Of a DNA stretch of 64,000 nucleotides, positions 32,748 to 43,757 are shown piece by piece (position 1 is the stretch's first letter; every line of letters begins with the position of its first letter). The position numbers and the translations under genes were made by a program. The DNA comes from Diprion similis (Eukaryota > Arthropoda > Insecta > Hymenoptera > Diprionidae), in contig NC_060105.1 of the NCBI RefSeq assembly GCF_021155765.1, positions 12,681,001 through 12,745,000 on the forward strand, given 5' to 3'. The notes below the pieces were generated by a model that did not search any database, was not told the origin of the DNA, and saw only the letters and a program-made list of their open reading frames with translations.

Positions 32748-32989
32748 TTAAATTTTTTACAAAAGTTATGAAACCATTGTCCAAATACTTGAAAAAAATT
32801 TTTTGCAAAAAATGTTATTATCAAACCAATGAATCCTGTAAAATTAATATAACTTCATCTCATACTTTCTGGGATAACCAGGAACCATTTCCCTCTCTTA
32901 CCAAGCGAGGTGACACACCCACTTAGTAAATGAGAATGTCGTTCCGGCTCCCATTCCTGTGAGCTGTGATGGCGAATTGAACCGCTTTA

Positions 32990-33215
32990 ACTACAAAATT
33001 TCGAGGTAGGATAGTGGGCCCATTCTTGAGGCACCCGCACGTTTGATAGAATTTGAACACATGGTTGAAGTCTCGATTATTTATCACAGAAGTGATAATT
33101 TAAAAAAATTGATATATTCTGGTACAAACTACCGACAGAAATCAAGACGTACTTGAAATTTCTTTAAAATAACCTGAAAAAAACACACGTTAAATTATTT
33201 CTATTCATGCAAGTA
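32990..33215 (-). pseudogene. Two-exon relic of unknown protein, copy 2
   Basis: Related to 14892-15248. The nucleotide words GAGGCACC-C, GTTTGATAGAATTTGAACAC and a T-rich acceptor are shared. The pieces VPQEWAHYP and FVVKAVQFAITAHRNGSRND align with VPREWMALP and FLMTTVNLSIQVYNTGERD of copy 1, but in two different frames, so this copy is broken. A short upstream exon (T-tract CAG before, GTAGTT after) is also kept. Confidence 0.4.
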
Positions 33216-33686
33216 AAATCCCAAGAAAACTTAATAACTGCAATGATTTTAATCACCCATCTAAACGCTTTAAAGTTCGACTTTACATGATTTCATCAAG
33301 TTATCGAAGGCGAGCCAAGCGTCGGGCACCTTAGTCTAACGCCTTCACGAGCGCAGCGCTGTGGCGCCATATTCACGCCTGAGGTCAGCCGATTGCGAGC
33401 GCCCGCACTGCGCATGCGCGGCGGCGAGTCGGGCGAGCGAGAAGCAAGCAGCGCTCAGTCTCTGTACAGTCTGCGACCAAGCTCGAAGAAGGTAAGAGCC
33501 ACCACGTTATCACAGCACTCCAGTTGCTTCAAGTTGTGAAGGAAGCTTCCTCCCACAGAGGGGTGCATATTGTTGAGTGCCAGGAATTTTAATCGCGACA
33601 AGTTCTCCAACGGCTCCAGTGCAAACTGCCCTCGTATGTTGGTACACATACTTAGGTCCAGGCGTGTCAGGTGTTGTAACTTACTC

Positions 33687-35006
33687 TGTTATGGGCTGGG
33701 TTGGTTGATGACCAAACCACTCCCAAAAATATAACGCTTGGCTCGGACTAGTTCTCCCGGATGGTGAATTATTTGAATTTTGATGTCGTTTTCCCTCTTG
33801 GTTGAACCGACTTTGATAATAAAATGGTCACTTACCTTTTGCTGGTGACCGTTGAATCGGGCTATGTGGGCGGCTCTGCGTGTTCGGCCGGTGGTGAGAT
33901 TGGATAAAGTTACTGATCGTTTAACTTATATTAGGCGTTAAAGGTAATTCATTGTTCAACTCGCGATGTAAGTTTAACACACGAATATTTGTTTATTCAA
34001 TTAGGGTTTAACACACGAGTATTTGTTTATTCAAATTAAGTTAAAGAAAATTCTTATAATGATTTTAATTATAAAAGATGGAAGGTTTAAATGTAAAGTC
34101 ACGGAATTCCCTTTTAGCGCTTTAGTTTGTTAAATTAAATAAAAATAAAAGACCTTTTGAATTTCTAACAGATTCTCTGGTCTGATTGATCTGCCTAAAA
34201 CTGAGAGAACGATTTCTGTTGAAGACTGGCTGACAACTATGTAACGACTGCTTGACGAAAAAAAATGTAACGACTGCTTGACGAAAAAAAATGTAACGAC
34301 TGCTTGACGAAAAGAATGTAACGACTGCTTGACGAAACGGTAACAACTGCTTGACGACTATCCCACGACTGATTTACGAAACGGTAACAACTGCTTGTTC
34401 AGAAAAACTGAGAATTGAGAATTGAGAGAAACTACTTCCTGATTGGTTCCCAGCATCTTTGAGAGAGCTGCCCAATAAGGAAGTATTGATAAGATTTTGA
34501 GTTTCCTATTCGCCATTAACTACCCCCGCCCTTTGGGTACGGTGTAACATGTAAAACTATCTTAACTAATTCCGCCTCTTCCATGAGTGCGGGTGGGAAT
34601 TGCCGTGCTTGTTTTGGTACATGATAAAAAATATTCTACTGTATGTTCGGGATGACCCTGTCCAAACAGACACTTCAAAGATGGCTGTATGGATTTTAAT
34701 CCGTTGCACGTGCATGCCAGATTCTGCATACCTGGAAATATCGAGAAGCGATTTCCGGTCATCTGGTTACTCTTAGAGAGTTTGTATATTCTAGTCTGTT
34801 TAGGTAAGGATTATCCCGTAACATTATTTAATGAGTAAGATTATTATAAGCTGAGGGTGGTTATTGCCCAGAGCCGTAAAAAATGATAAAGAAAGCCGTA
34901 TGCATACAATGCATACGGAGACTCAAAAATATAAGATACAAGTGAATTTAATCGAAAACTGAAATAAAACTAATGAGTAGGGGCAGAGGGCATCGAGGAT
35001 GTGACA
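33687..35006 (-). mobile_element. Solo LTR, family C (1320 bp)
   Basis: Bounded by ACTC on both sides (33683-33686 and 35007-35010). On the minus strand it begins TGTCACATCC and ends CCCATAACA. Its right 240 bp equal the LTR following the chuvirus-like glycoprotein at 15279-15528, so it belongs to that element. The LTR inserted into the LRR region of the second RRM/F-box gene. It contains a 26-bp tandem repeat. Confidence 0.8.
34241..34400. repeat. Tandem repeat, unit about 26 bp
   Basis: At least four clear units of GTAACGACTGCTTGACGAAA with A-rich spacers, followed by degenerate units (GGTAACAACTGCTTG). Lies inside solo LTR C, in the likely U3 region. Confidence 0.8.
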
Positions 35007-35364
35007 ACTCCCCATTTCAGAGATCATCGTGGCATTTACCCAACCATAACCCACTGGTGACAGGCGTTGCAACGCTGTTAAGGAGTCCATCAGGTTCGGT
35101 TGTACCGGTAACTCGTTCAGATCCATGAAGTCTCCTACTATATTTTCTTCCATTCCGTCTTCCTCTCCGGTTTCGCTGTCAGGACCGTCTCCATAGATGG
35201 TCAGCTCCTTTACGTTGGTGTTTGCGATTAGTGCGTTTAATAAGGCCGCGTTAGTTACTTGCAGTGCTTAATTTCCAATCTCTTGAGTCTTTTCTGATTT
35301 TGGATCGTCTTTGCTAGTTCTTCTGTCTGTATTGCGTCGCAGTTTTGAATATACGAATATACGA

Positions 35365-35742
35365 AAAAGTACATTTCGTTCATACCATTTTTTGGTGTCT
35401 GCTATTTCGCTAGGTCTAGTTTGTATGACCTGCGTCTCTCCACCCATCATTCCAACATTCTTGAAAATGATTTTGTCGTTTCTGAAAGTTTCCATTTTGC
35501 CAATCATGTCCGATATTGATATCAGATATTTCATGTGGAATCTTGTACCTGCAACATATTCGTTGAACGTGGTACTCGTGATTCCGAAGCCGGCTAGTCT
35601 TTGGCCAATTTCTGGTCTGCGTGGACCTATTGGATAGAATTTGCCTGCGAGGGCTGTGGTAAACTCAGAATTTGGTGGTTTGCCTATGTGAAAGTTTGGT
35701 GTTGGTTCAATGTCTTGTGAGGGCAAAGCCATTACCATGTTC
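35365..35742 (-). pseudogene. Foreign protein-coding fragment inserted in the LRR gene, possibly viral nucleoprotein-like
   Basis: About 120 codons in one open frame: PNFHIGKPPNSEFTTALAGK, FYPIGPRRPEIGQRLAGFGI, YVAGTRFHMKYLISISDMIG. The LRR homology stops on one side (near 35742) and restarts on the other (near 35360), so this is an insertion. I do not recognise the family with certainty. The compact, helix-rich, Arg/Lys-spaced sequence and its loss of flanking frame recall endogenous RNA-virus nucleoprotein fragments, which is a guess. Confidence 0.45.
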
Positions 35743-36504
35743 CATGTCTTCTAGCGATGTTCTGTATACCAAGCCCCTTCCAGTTGTTTCATTAGTATGC
35801 AGCGCCAATCGCTTTAGCCTAGTGTTACTGACTAATATTTTCTCAATATCTGCATCTATTGGTCCGATCACCTGCCCCAATTCCAGTATCTCTAATTTGG
35901 TTAAGTACTTGCTGATGGATCTCGTAGCGCCTTCTCTAATTGTTAATGATGTTGATCTTATGCTTTTTAAATTTCGGCAGTTCTTCGCCAGGATCGTCAC
36001 GGCTGTGGACCTCAGGTTCTGTATTCCGCGTAGGTCTGCTTCCTCGATGTAATCCCCACATCTCTTCACTAGCCAGAATAATCCTTGGTCGTTGAAGGTT
36101 CGATTCCATCCGACGGTCCATTCCCAGCTGTTGGGATTGAGAATTTTGGTAGGCCTATGCGACGCTTTGCTTCCAGCTTTCCATTGTCTTGATACTAATT
36201 CCGGCCGGGCTCGATCTTTATACGGCAGGTGTCTTGCGATCGACGATATTATTTCTACAGGTAGTAGTGGCGCTTCCTTTGGCTTGAATCCCGGTAACGG
36301 GTCCTCTTCGAAGCATAGGTCTTGGTGCTTTTTTTTCGTCGCAAAAGTCGCAAGTTCGGGTGTTTGGAACGTCACGTATGCATATTTCTGCATCCTTGAT
36401 GTAGCCTCCGGTAGGATGATCGATTCTGGTCCGTAGATCTTGAATAGCTTAGTCACATGTCGTTTCTTTGCATACGGTGCCAGTCCGCCAGTCCATCACG
36501 CTTT

Positions 36505-36846
36505 GAAATTGTTCGCGGTAGATCTTCTTGGTCTTCTACGGATGACTCTTCTGCTAATGACGTTAACTCCTTCAGCAATTCCGCGATTTTGGAGTAGCTT
36601 CGTCCTATTCCATTTTCTCTCATTACGCGGTAGCATTCCGTTTTAGTATCGGTGTTGTTGATACTTGGCTGTGTCCACGAATAAAACTAGTCTCCATTCT
36701 GCCCTTTTTAGTTTCAAATTCTGTATTTTTTCGTGATATATCCCGGGATTATTATGGAATTGCGTTACGTTGTAGTTTTGTGTAAGTCCCTCCTTTACTA
36801 GCCATGATCCCAAAAACAGTAGTAGTAGTTGTAGTAGTTCCCACAT
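36505..36846 (-). pseudogene. env: Env N-terminal region of an errantivirus-like element
   Basis: ATG at 36846 gives a signal-peptide-like start (MWELLQLLLLFLGSWLVKEG), then HNNPGIYHEKIQNLKLKRAE and WRLVLFVDTAKY, the N-terminal block of insect errantivirus Env. A stop at 36643 breaks it, but Env-like coding continues in another frame (ENGIGRSYSKIAELLKELTS) to a basic SKRDGL site near 36505. There the RRM gene begins, so the membrane-anchored subunit was deleted. Confidence 0.6.
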
Positions 36847-37084
36847 TATCCTCTTATCCCCTTATTTCGTATTCCTCGAAAATGAATGCTGATTATTTCC
36901 AGTTGTTAGGTTGCATTCGTCCATGGTCAATCAGTAAGTAAATTCGAGTTTATCTACGTGTTTCACGAATCCGTTTTCCCGCCTTAAAACATTCGGTCTT
37001 CATATTCATGTCGTTACCACCCACTTCTAAATTACATGTTGAGTTCAAACTCGGAAGTTCCATTATCATGTTGGCCAAATAGTT

Positions 37085-37252
37085 CGTATCAATAAACAGT
37101 AATAGTCGCTATTCTACCGTTTTGAGTCTCAAATTGTGGAGTTTTTCGAAATAAATTCCCGGGTTGTTATTAAAATCCGTTACGTCGTAGTCTTGCGGAT
37201 TTCCTTCCTTCCATAGCCATATTCCTATGAATAATAGTATCGTTTTCCACAT
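37085..37252 (-). pseudogene. env: Second, duplicated Env N-terminus
   Basis: Reads MWKTILLFIGIWLWKEGNP, NNNPGIYFEKLHNLRLKTVE, a TAG at 37114-37116, then RLLLFIDTN. Clearly a paralogue of the one at 36846. Flanking words (AAAATGAAT-CT-ATTATTT, AATTCGAGTTT) are also repeated, so the pol-env junction is duplicated in tandem with divergence. Confidence 0.55.
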
Positions 37253-37351
37253 CGTTATTTTATATTCTTGCTTTCGTCTTCTTCAAAAATGAATACTCAT
37301 TATTTTTTGGCTTGTCACGTGTTGTCGCGTTAGTTTGTCCGCGTCTTATCA

Positions 37352-37497
37352 CTAAGAGTAAGTCAATTCGAGTTTGTCAACATGCTTAATGTTCTTTGCC
37401 AAGACTTTGACTTTTTTATATGGACCCTGGTATCGCTGGCTAAATTTCCCTATTCTAGCTTCTATTTGAACGCGTACCATGTCCCTCATCGTACGTC
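37352..37497 (-). pseudogene. Integrase C-terminus of an errantivirus-like element
   Basis: RTMRDMVRVQIEARIGKFSQ, then YQGPYKKVKVLAKN and LELTYS before a stop. The basic RYQGPY motif and its position just upstream of env match the integrase C-terminal domain of Gypsy/errantivirus elements. It is cut off at about 37500. Confidence 0.6.
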
Positions 37498-37640
37498 GAT
37501 TGAAGAAGGAAATCGCGATATGCGAAGAACGCCTGGACCCATTGAATGATGCTGTCTAGTCTCGTCACCAGATTTATAAGTTCATCGATATCTGCGGCAG
37601 ACAATCGATTTTCAATTGAATCTTGGATCCGGAGTCTGCT

Positions 37641-38123
37641 TCAATAGTGCATCCACTGCCTTATTCCACAGAGCGCGCATCTGTAACAAATCATGGGATC
37701 AGTCCATTCTCCCAAAGTTCTCTGGACATTCTCTATTCGATTGAGGCAAGTAATATGGGCCCAGCGTCTGCAAGTATTACATATAATGGAAACTGGTTGC
37801 CTTCGACTAAAGCAGCATTGACAATTGTCCTTCATATTATTTGACGATTCCAACAACGATGTGGCTACTTCAATTCTATATTGATCCGGCTGAAATTGTA
37901 AGTCGTAATCTAGGGTTTTTAAAAAACATCTTAAATAGTACGTGACGTACACCCCACAATTGAAGGCATCTTTCTCAAGAGGTCGGTTACTTGTGCACCT
38001 AACCTCATTCCATTCAATTCGCGTGAGTGCGTTCGGTTTGGTTACATGACAATTGATCCCGCGACAAAATATCCTGCGATAAAATATACCACTAAGGAAA
38101 AAATAACTACAAACATTGTACAT
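37641..38123 (-). pseudogene. Ulp1-type (C48) cysteine protease C-terminus plus zinc-binding tail
   Basis: The block KDAFNCGVYVTYYLRCFLKT carries the catalytic Cys of Ulp1-like SUMO proteases (normally Asp/Asn-x-x-x-CG-x-y). It is followed by SLLESSNNM and a Cys/His cluster (CQCCFSRRQPVSIICNTC, WAHITC, CYRCALC) resembling a PHD/RING-like zinc finger. The catalytic His/Asp part upstream is not recognised. It lies just downstream, on the same strand, of a Mutator-like transposase fragment, suggesting a transposon-borne protease. Confidence 0.55.
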
Positions 38124-38305
38124 ATATATAAGAAAAATAGATAATTATTGCCAACTCAATATAATAATATGAAGACAATGATCAATATTCAATATATCTC
38201 ACTATCTCACAAAATACAATAAACACGAGCTCACGCTACCGAATAAACAACAAACAAAGAACGAGAAAAATAAATATTTAGCTATTCAGCTCACGCTACC
38301 CACTT

Positions 38306-38715
38306 TTACAACGATACATTGTGTGCTATACCACGCAAAAACTCCAGCATATTATCGTTCTTGTATTGCAGTACTATATTCTTGATTCTTTCATTGAAAT
38401 CTCGGTATTTCCGACGCTTTGGGCGTACCACAGTCGCCCCGGCAACACTTTGCTCGATTAGTAATTCGGTCGTACTCTGCTCCAATTTCAAAGCTGTTAG
38501 GAATTTTCCCATCGAAGCGTGGTTAACTCGCAATCACTCGTTAAATCCGCGATGCCAGCCTTCAACAGCATTATTGGTGCGCGGTTCATCTGCCAACACT
38601 GCGGAATAACAATTCCACATGCTTATCGGAAACAACGGAGATCGACGACGTTTCCGTCTGGATATACGTCCAATCCACGTATCCTCAAAGTAATCGGTAA
38701 CTGCCATCATTGTAT
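38306..38715 (-). pseudogene. Mutator-like (MULE) transposase C-terminus
   Basis: Reads FEDTWIGRISRRKRRRSPLF, then WNCYSAVLADEPRTNNAVEG and WHRGFNE, a stop, and LRVNHASMGKFLTALKLEQ ... to 38306. RTNNAVEGWHR is a hallmark of the C-terminal part of insect MULE-family transposases. The stop codon and absence of the upstream catalytic domain mark it as a relic. Confidence 0.65.
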
Positions 38716-39249
38716 CCCTAAATAATACTTTAAGTTCGGTAGTTTTGATAAGAAGGGGTTAAATACGATTATGTGAATGCAACGAGGGATGAGGTGTTCG
38801 GTAGGTATGGCGTCTTCTCGTTGAGTGAATCAAAGAGTATAGGATAGAGCGGAAGGTACTCGTATCGCCCTATTACAGCGCCCCTAGCGGCTCAGAAGAA
38901 AAATATAATGTGTATGTGTAGCGTCAGTGAACATGCGATGTATGTAGTATTGTCGGTGTGATGACGGGGTCGCCATATTCTTTTAGTAAACATTAGGTAA
39001 CAAACGAACTTTTCTCCAAAGATGCCAATTTCTTGTCAGGGTCTTAGTAATCTGGACCTGAGCCTCACCTCGAGTCGTACGAATAGATGGATTACGTATG
39101 GATGAAGGAGCTCGAGATCAGCCACCAAAGCAGACTTGGGGGTTGATGATCGTAGGTTCGGATTACAGTCACTCAAGCAGTACGTTAAATTTGGATCAAT
39201 TAAGTTGGCGAAAGAAGCTACTGGTTAACACCGTTTAAAAGTTATGTAG

Positions 39250-40202
39250 TGTTGAAATATAATTAAACAAGGAGTCGAATGTTTATATCTTATTATTATT
39301 AATCACTTAAAATTACCTGACCCGGTAGAATCAGGGCAGAACTTGATTTGATTTTTATTTAAGGAAATGAATATCATGAAAATGTCTATTCGCGAAGATA
39401 AGAGAGTCAGTACAGAACAGGAAAGAATTTGAAATAAGGTGACAGTAAGTCTTTGTAATTCACAATACAAATTGAAAGCTTGAGGTTAACGAATTAGCAC
39501 GGTACTTTAGGCCGGTCACAATGAAGATTTTCCGAACACTACTATCGACCAGAAGGGCTAATACGGGTTGACGTCCACGCACCTCGCGACTTGACAGACG
39601 AAAGACATGGCGTCTTGCGCCTGACGGTCCAAGAGCCCTCGGTGCAACAAAGTTACAGCGGTAATTAGCCAATGAGATGCTAGGGCGACCTCCCGGTGCC
39701 AGAATCGGCATGGTCAGCGTCACTTCGGGCCTGACTCGAGTGCTCCGACGATGTTCCGACGATTCTCAATCTCGTCGGTTACATACTATAATTACGAGCA
39801 AAAGATATTGAGGTGTAATTCTCACACATTCATCCATACATCTTAATAAACAACCTATTTCAATTTGGTACATATTGTATGCATGGTTTAGCCTAATTGT
39901 TGATGATAATTTTGACTTAAAAAGAAGAGATACTTTTGGGTTGAGCCCCGCTGGGGTTTATCTCACCACTTCACGCTTTGCGTTCTCGGTAATGTTAGAT
40001 ATGGCACTAAGTTAAACCTAATACGCGGGCCTGTACGTGACTTTCTCTAGGAGGGGTGGAACTCGTCGGTTGAAGCAATATGATATTTTGCGTTATTTAT
40101 TACGCCGTAACTTATTCTTAACCGTTCAAGATGTTGAGTGAAATAAAACGTCTTTGGGTTACTCTCTGAGAACTATTGAAAAAGGTTCGCCGGGACGTAA
40201 CA
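39250..40202 (-). mobile_element. LTR family B, solo or upstream copy
   Basis: Homologous over about 900 bp to 8017-9101. It has TGTTGAAAT...GACGTAACA ends (plus strand) and flanks GTAG and CTAG, a nearly matching 4-bp duplication. No polypurine tract adjoins it. It lies upstream, in the minus-strand sense, of the integrase/env/RRM-F-box remnants and could be their 5' LTR or an independent solo LTR. Confidence 0.6.
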
Positions 40203-40750
40203 CTAGGAAGATCTCGAAAGAAAGTGTTTGAAATGAAAAAAAAAAATCTTGTTTAGGCCGATTGATTCACATATTTACCTTCCTTTCTGATGTTCGGTTA
40301 CCTCTGTAGAAATGGGTATTGAAGAAACTAAACCTCTTATAAAATAGAAAAGAAATTCATTTTCACTTAAACTTTCCGGAGTATTTCTTAAATATGGGGC
40401 TGAATAAAAAAAAAAATTTATTAATATGTTATTCATACAAAAAATGTTGGAATTATACGAATATTGATTGAATAATGTATACTATGATGGTATCATTAAC
40501 TACTAATTATACAGATCATTGCCGGCAAAAAGTGACTTTTGTATACAAAATTACAGTTGATCCGAGTTTAGAGGTTCTGTTAACTGGGGACGAGATCACA
40601 GCGCCGCGTGGTGATTCGTGACAACATTTTTCGCCCGTAAGCGACCTACCCCCACCACACAAATTTTTATAGAATTTCCAGACCTGTATGTACGACCGTG
40701 CTTTTTGGAGTGAATTATTCTCTATCTTCTCTTCGCCCTCACACCTGATT

Positions 40751-41314
40751 CTAGGTGGCTGTGACGTAGCTAGTCAATTGTACGCATTGCGTTACACAAG
40801 TCAAATATGATTTAGAGCACGCACTATTTAAATTAGGTTGTATCGTCACAAGCGATTGCTCATGATTTACGAATGAAACGTTCGGGCTACATAACGATTT
40901 TGGAGTACTTATTTGAATATCTTCAGTCTTTATATTTTTTGTAATTTTACTGAACAAACGACCTTCTAAATGGCTATACTGCGCCTTTCTTTTGCGCCTC
41001 CCCACATTTAATTCTTGCACCAACGGGTTGTTCAGATCATCTTCACTTCGCCCCGAACGATTTAGCGCACCGCGTCGCAGACTTTTCGAAAGCTTTAGAG
41101 GAAAAGTAAAGGCCGCCTCTGCACGTAACCATTTTTTGTGATCGCTCATTTTTCTCAAAAACCTTCCAATTTTCAAGTTGACCTGACCGTTCAAAACTTC
41201 ACTTTTGACTATGTTGAAATGGCACTCGACATTTGTGTTACGGTACAGAGGGGCGGTCCTTGTACCCACCCGAGATGTTAATTCGGGTGCTATTTTTTGG
41301 TCCGTTCTCGTCAC
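40751..41314 (-). CDS. Hypothetical basic protein, 187 codons
   Basis: A long frame for this AT-rich setting. It is Lys/Arg-rich (GRFLRKMSDHKKWLRAEAAF, NVGRRKRKAQYSHLEGRLF). No domain was recognised. A transposon ORF or a diverged host exon are both possible; no splice sites or neighbours help decide. Confidence 0.3.
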   Translation of the reverse strand: MTRTDQKIAPELTSRVGTRTAPLYRNTNVECHFNIVKSEVLNGQVNLKIGRFLRKMSDHKKWLRAEAAFTFPLKLSKSLRRGALNRSGRSEDDLNNPLVQELNVGRRKRKAQYSHLEGRLFSKITKNIKTEDIQISTPKSLCSPNVSFVNHEQSLVTIQPNLNSACSKSYLTCVTQCVQLTSYVTAT

Positions 41315-42461
41315 TGTCCTTGTTCAGGGAATGGAAGAGGGAAGAATAATAATTAGAGAAGGATTATCTTTGATAAGGAATAAACTTTTATTGAGATTTG
41401 GAAATGGGGTGAAATATGCGGCGAAGTCGTTGGGGAGTAGTTGAGGTGAGTTTTTGGGGAACAGGAGTTGGAGCTAGATGTTGAAGGTTAGAGAGTTGGG
41501 ATCCGAGTGCATCTTCGGCGTGAGAAAAGGAGCGAGGATCCAGGATAGAGGGGAATAGAAAAAGCAAGGTAAGGGCGATAACGAGTGGCGTAAGGCAAGA
41601 TGGAAATAGGAGGACAAGATATGGAGAGTAGCATTACGATGGAAATGGCAGGTAGAGGCGAGAGGTTGTCGAGGAAGGTGGATGAGACGTGTGGCGGGAC
41701 GCTGGACGTAACATTTGTGTAAAATTATTAACTTTTTTCTATTATTTATTTGTCAATAATTTCATTTTTTTCTTTTATTTTAAATAACGGAGAAAAGGTT
41801 TAAATGCTAAATAACTGACGAACCATACGCAATACCTTGGTGGTCCCAAGTTGCTGAATTTATTAGAACAAACCATTATTGTTGGCAAGTTTAGCAATGA
41901 AATTCTATGTCTATGTCGCTATAAACAATTACACATGTGAGGCTCTTTTTTTTTCTTTCGGGTTCAAAATTGGCCCTATTATACGTGGCGAGTGGTAATC
42001 AATTTACAAATAACACACACATTCATCCATACATCCATTCATTCAATTATAAAATTACGATACACTCAGATGAAATATCTCTTGCTGCTTGGGAAGTTTT
42101 ACATTTGTTTAAATAAAATTTACCAGAAGAAAGATGCTGTTGAACTTACGTATTGGAAAGAAAACTTATCTTTGGTTACATTTACCTGAATCGAAGATAT
42201 TTGAGACGATGAGATACCCAACCACGTTATTTTGATGAGTCCAATAGATGTCGCCGATGATCTACGTTGTGGAAAACTCCCTTATTTGTTGATGTTTTCA
42301 AAAATCTCCTCGATGGCGGTTCCTCAGGTCAAGTTTATTTAGTGAAATTGAGATTGCAGTTGTTAATAACACATCGGGTTTTCGGATGGCCAAGATTATA
42401 ATCGATTATGATTCATATCTGCCATGTGCTGATTGTCTGTTAGATTTATGGAGTTTTCTCT
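41315..42461. other. No recognisable gene
   Basis: Purine-rich stretch to 41713, ending GACGTAACA like an LTR end, but no matching start or target duplication found. The remainder is AT-rich and featureless. Confidence 0.35.
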
Positions 42462-43757
42462 CTAAATTTTATAACGATTTGTTTCATCTAGCGGAAACTC
42501 TGCGTGATTCTCATCTTCAATGAGTTCACTCGAATCGTTAATACGTTTTCTCAAGTGATGTAATCCATCAAGTCTAACAAGACAGTCGCAGGCTTGATCT
42601 GTACTCGTGGTAAGAAGTACGGTTACGAAATTATCAAAAACTTCATAGAAAGCTACCATCGTACGGCAGTGAATCATTAGACCAACACATTCGAGGACTA
42701 ATTTCTTAACATGCAGGTGAAATTCGGAAATCTTTTGTGAATATTGGTGGAGACGCACTTTTGAAAGTGTGCACAACAACTATATAAACAACGATAAGAT
42801 TGAAATTGGGATTTATTTCATTTGTTAAGCAGTCGAATACGTCTCTCAAGTAATCGGTTACGGACATTATGTTCCACTAATTCATAACGGAATTGATCAA
42901 TGCCCAACTCCAATCCACAACCATGACACGGAACATTGGCCAGGTTACATTTTTCGTGTTCACGTAGTGACGATTTTTTTTTTAAAAGTACTTACAGATG
43001 CAATGTCGTGTTCTGAACTTACCATTTCAGCTATAGGAATAACAGTATTATGTTTGTTTATTACCATGGCGTGATACATTATTCGTTTATATCTAGCATC
43101 CTTTGGCTTACGAACAACGCAGCCCGTGGAATCCAAATTAACGACATTGTCCTCAGCTTCGATAATATTCAATTGCCCGTCTGTCTAATGTAAGGTTCAT
43201 TGGATTCTCCGTCCAAGACATGTTGCTGAAACAAATCTGACAAATCGTTCGAGCGCAAAATAGTATCATTCTTACGTTGTGAGACGTCTGAGCTCCTGCA
43301 TATGTCCATCCTCAGCAATTTCACGATCGATTTTCTCAGCTGTCCGAAGGTGTATCATTCTAGGAGGCACGTGCCTTAGTTGACTCTTAACTTCAGTTTT
43401 AGACTCACCCCTAAGCGTGCAATGTATCTTTGGCCCTTCGTGAACTATCTCACCACACTCAGTGGCCGAAATATAGATCCACGAAAAAGGCGTCCTTAAA
43501 TCTGTTATATCGAATCTGAAACTTTGAGCATCACTTGCATATCTACATTTGGCGTAAGTTACTAAAAATTCCAGATTGGGACGTGAGGATAAAAACTTTT
43601 GAGATTCAAATATTAGCGCGCTATAGGCTCGACGACGGTTTAAGCAGGGTGTCGATGGGTGGGTAGAAGTATAGAGATTTAGCTTTGAGCAGACACTCTG
43701 CGAGAAGACGCCTACACGATCAGTCATAACGATAACAGATATTCCTCGTAGAGTCAT
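42462..43757 (-). pseudogene. Mutator-like (MULE) transposase, central part, broken
   Basis: Three pieces: 43757-43272 (N-terminal, ends LRHVPPRMIHLRTAEKIDRE), 43172-42960 with NVVNLDSTGCVVRKPKD and VIPIAEMVSSEHDI (catalytic DDE-region pattern of insect MULEs), then VVDWSWALINSVMN near 42925 before a shift, and 42779-42462 with a helical C-terminal part. Frameshifts and stops separate them. With 38306-38715 this gives N/central and C-terminal relics of the same transposase type 4 kb apart. Confidence 0.6.

Larger units (their letters stand above)
33455..36495 (-). pseudogene. Decayed RRM + F-box + LRR gene, second locus
   Basis: Homologous along its length to the gene at 9726-11506. From 36495 it reads GGLAPYAKKRHVTKLFKIYG, then jumps within the RRM (about 40 residues missing) to LCFEEDPLPGF, the F-box part PLLPVEIISSIARHLPYKDR and the LRRs down to about 35745. 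A foreign segment (35365-35742) interrupts it. LRR coding resumes (IQNCDAIQTEELAKTI, LMDSLTALQRLS). A solo LTR (33687-35006) interrupts it again, and the last piece is LDLSMCTNIRGQFALEPL ending near 33455. It starts directly after an env N-terminal region on the same strand. Confidence 0.75.

Noticed and set aside
34923..35153. Frame running from LRR sequence into the LTR
   Set aside because: Chance read-through across the LRR gene/solo LTR junction.
41275..41713. Possible further LTR ending GACGTAACA
   Set aside because: No matching TG start with target duplication and no second copy found in the window.
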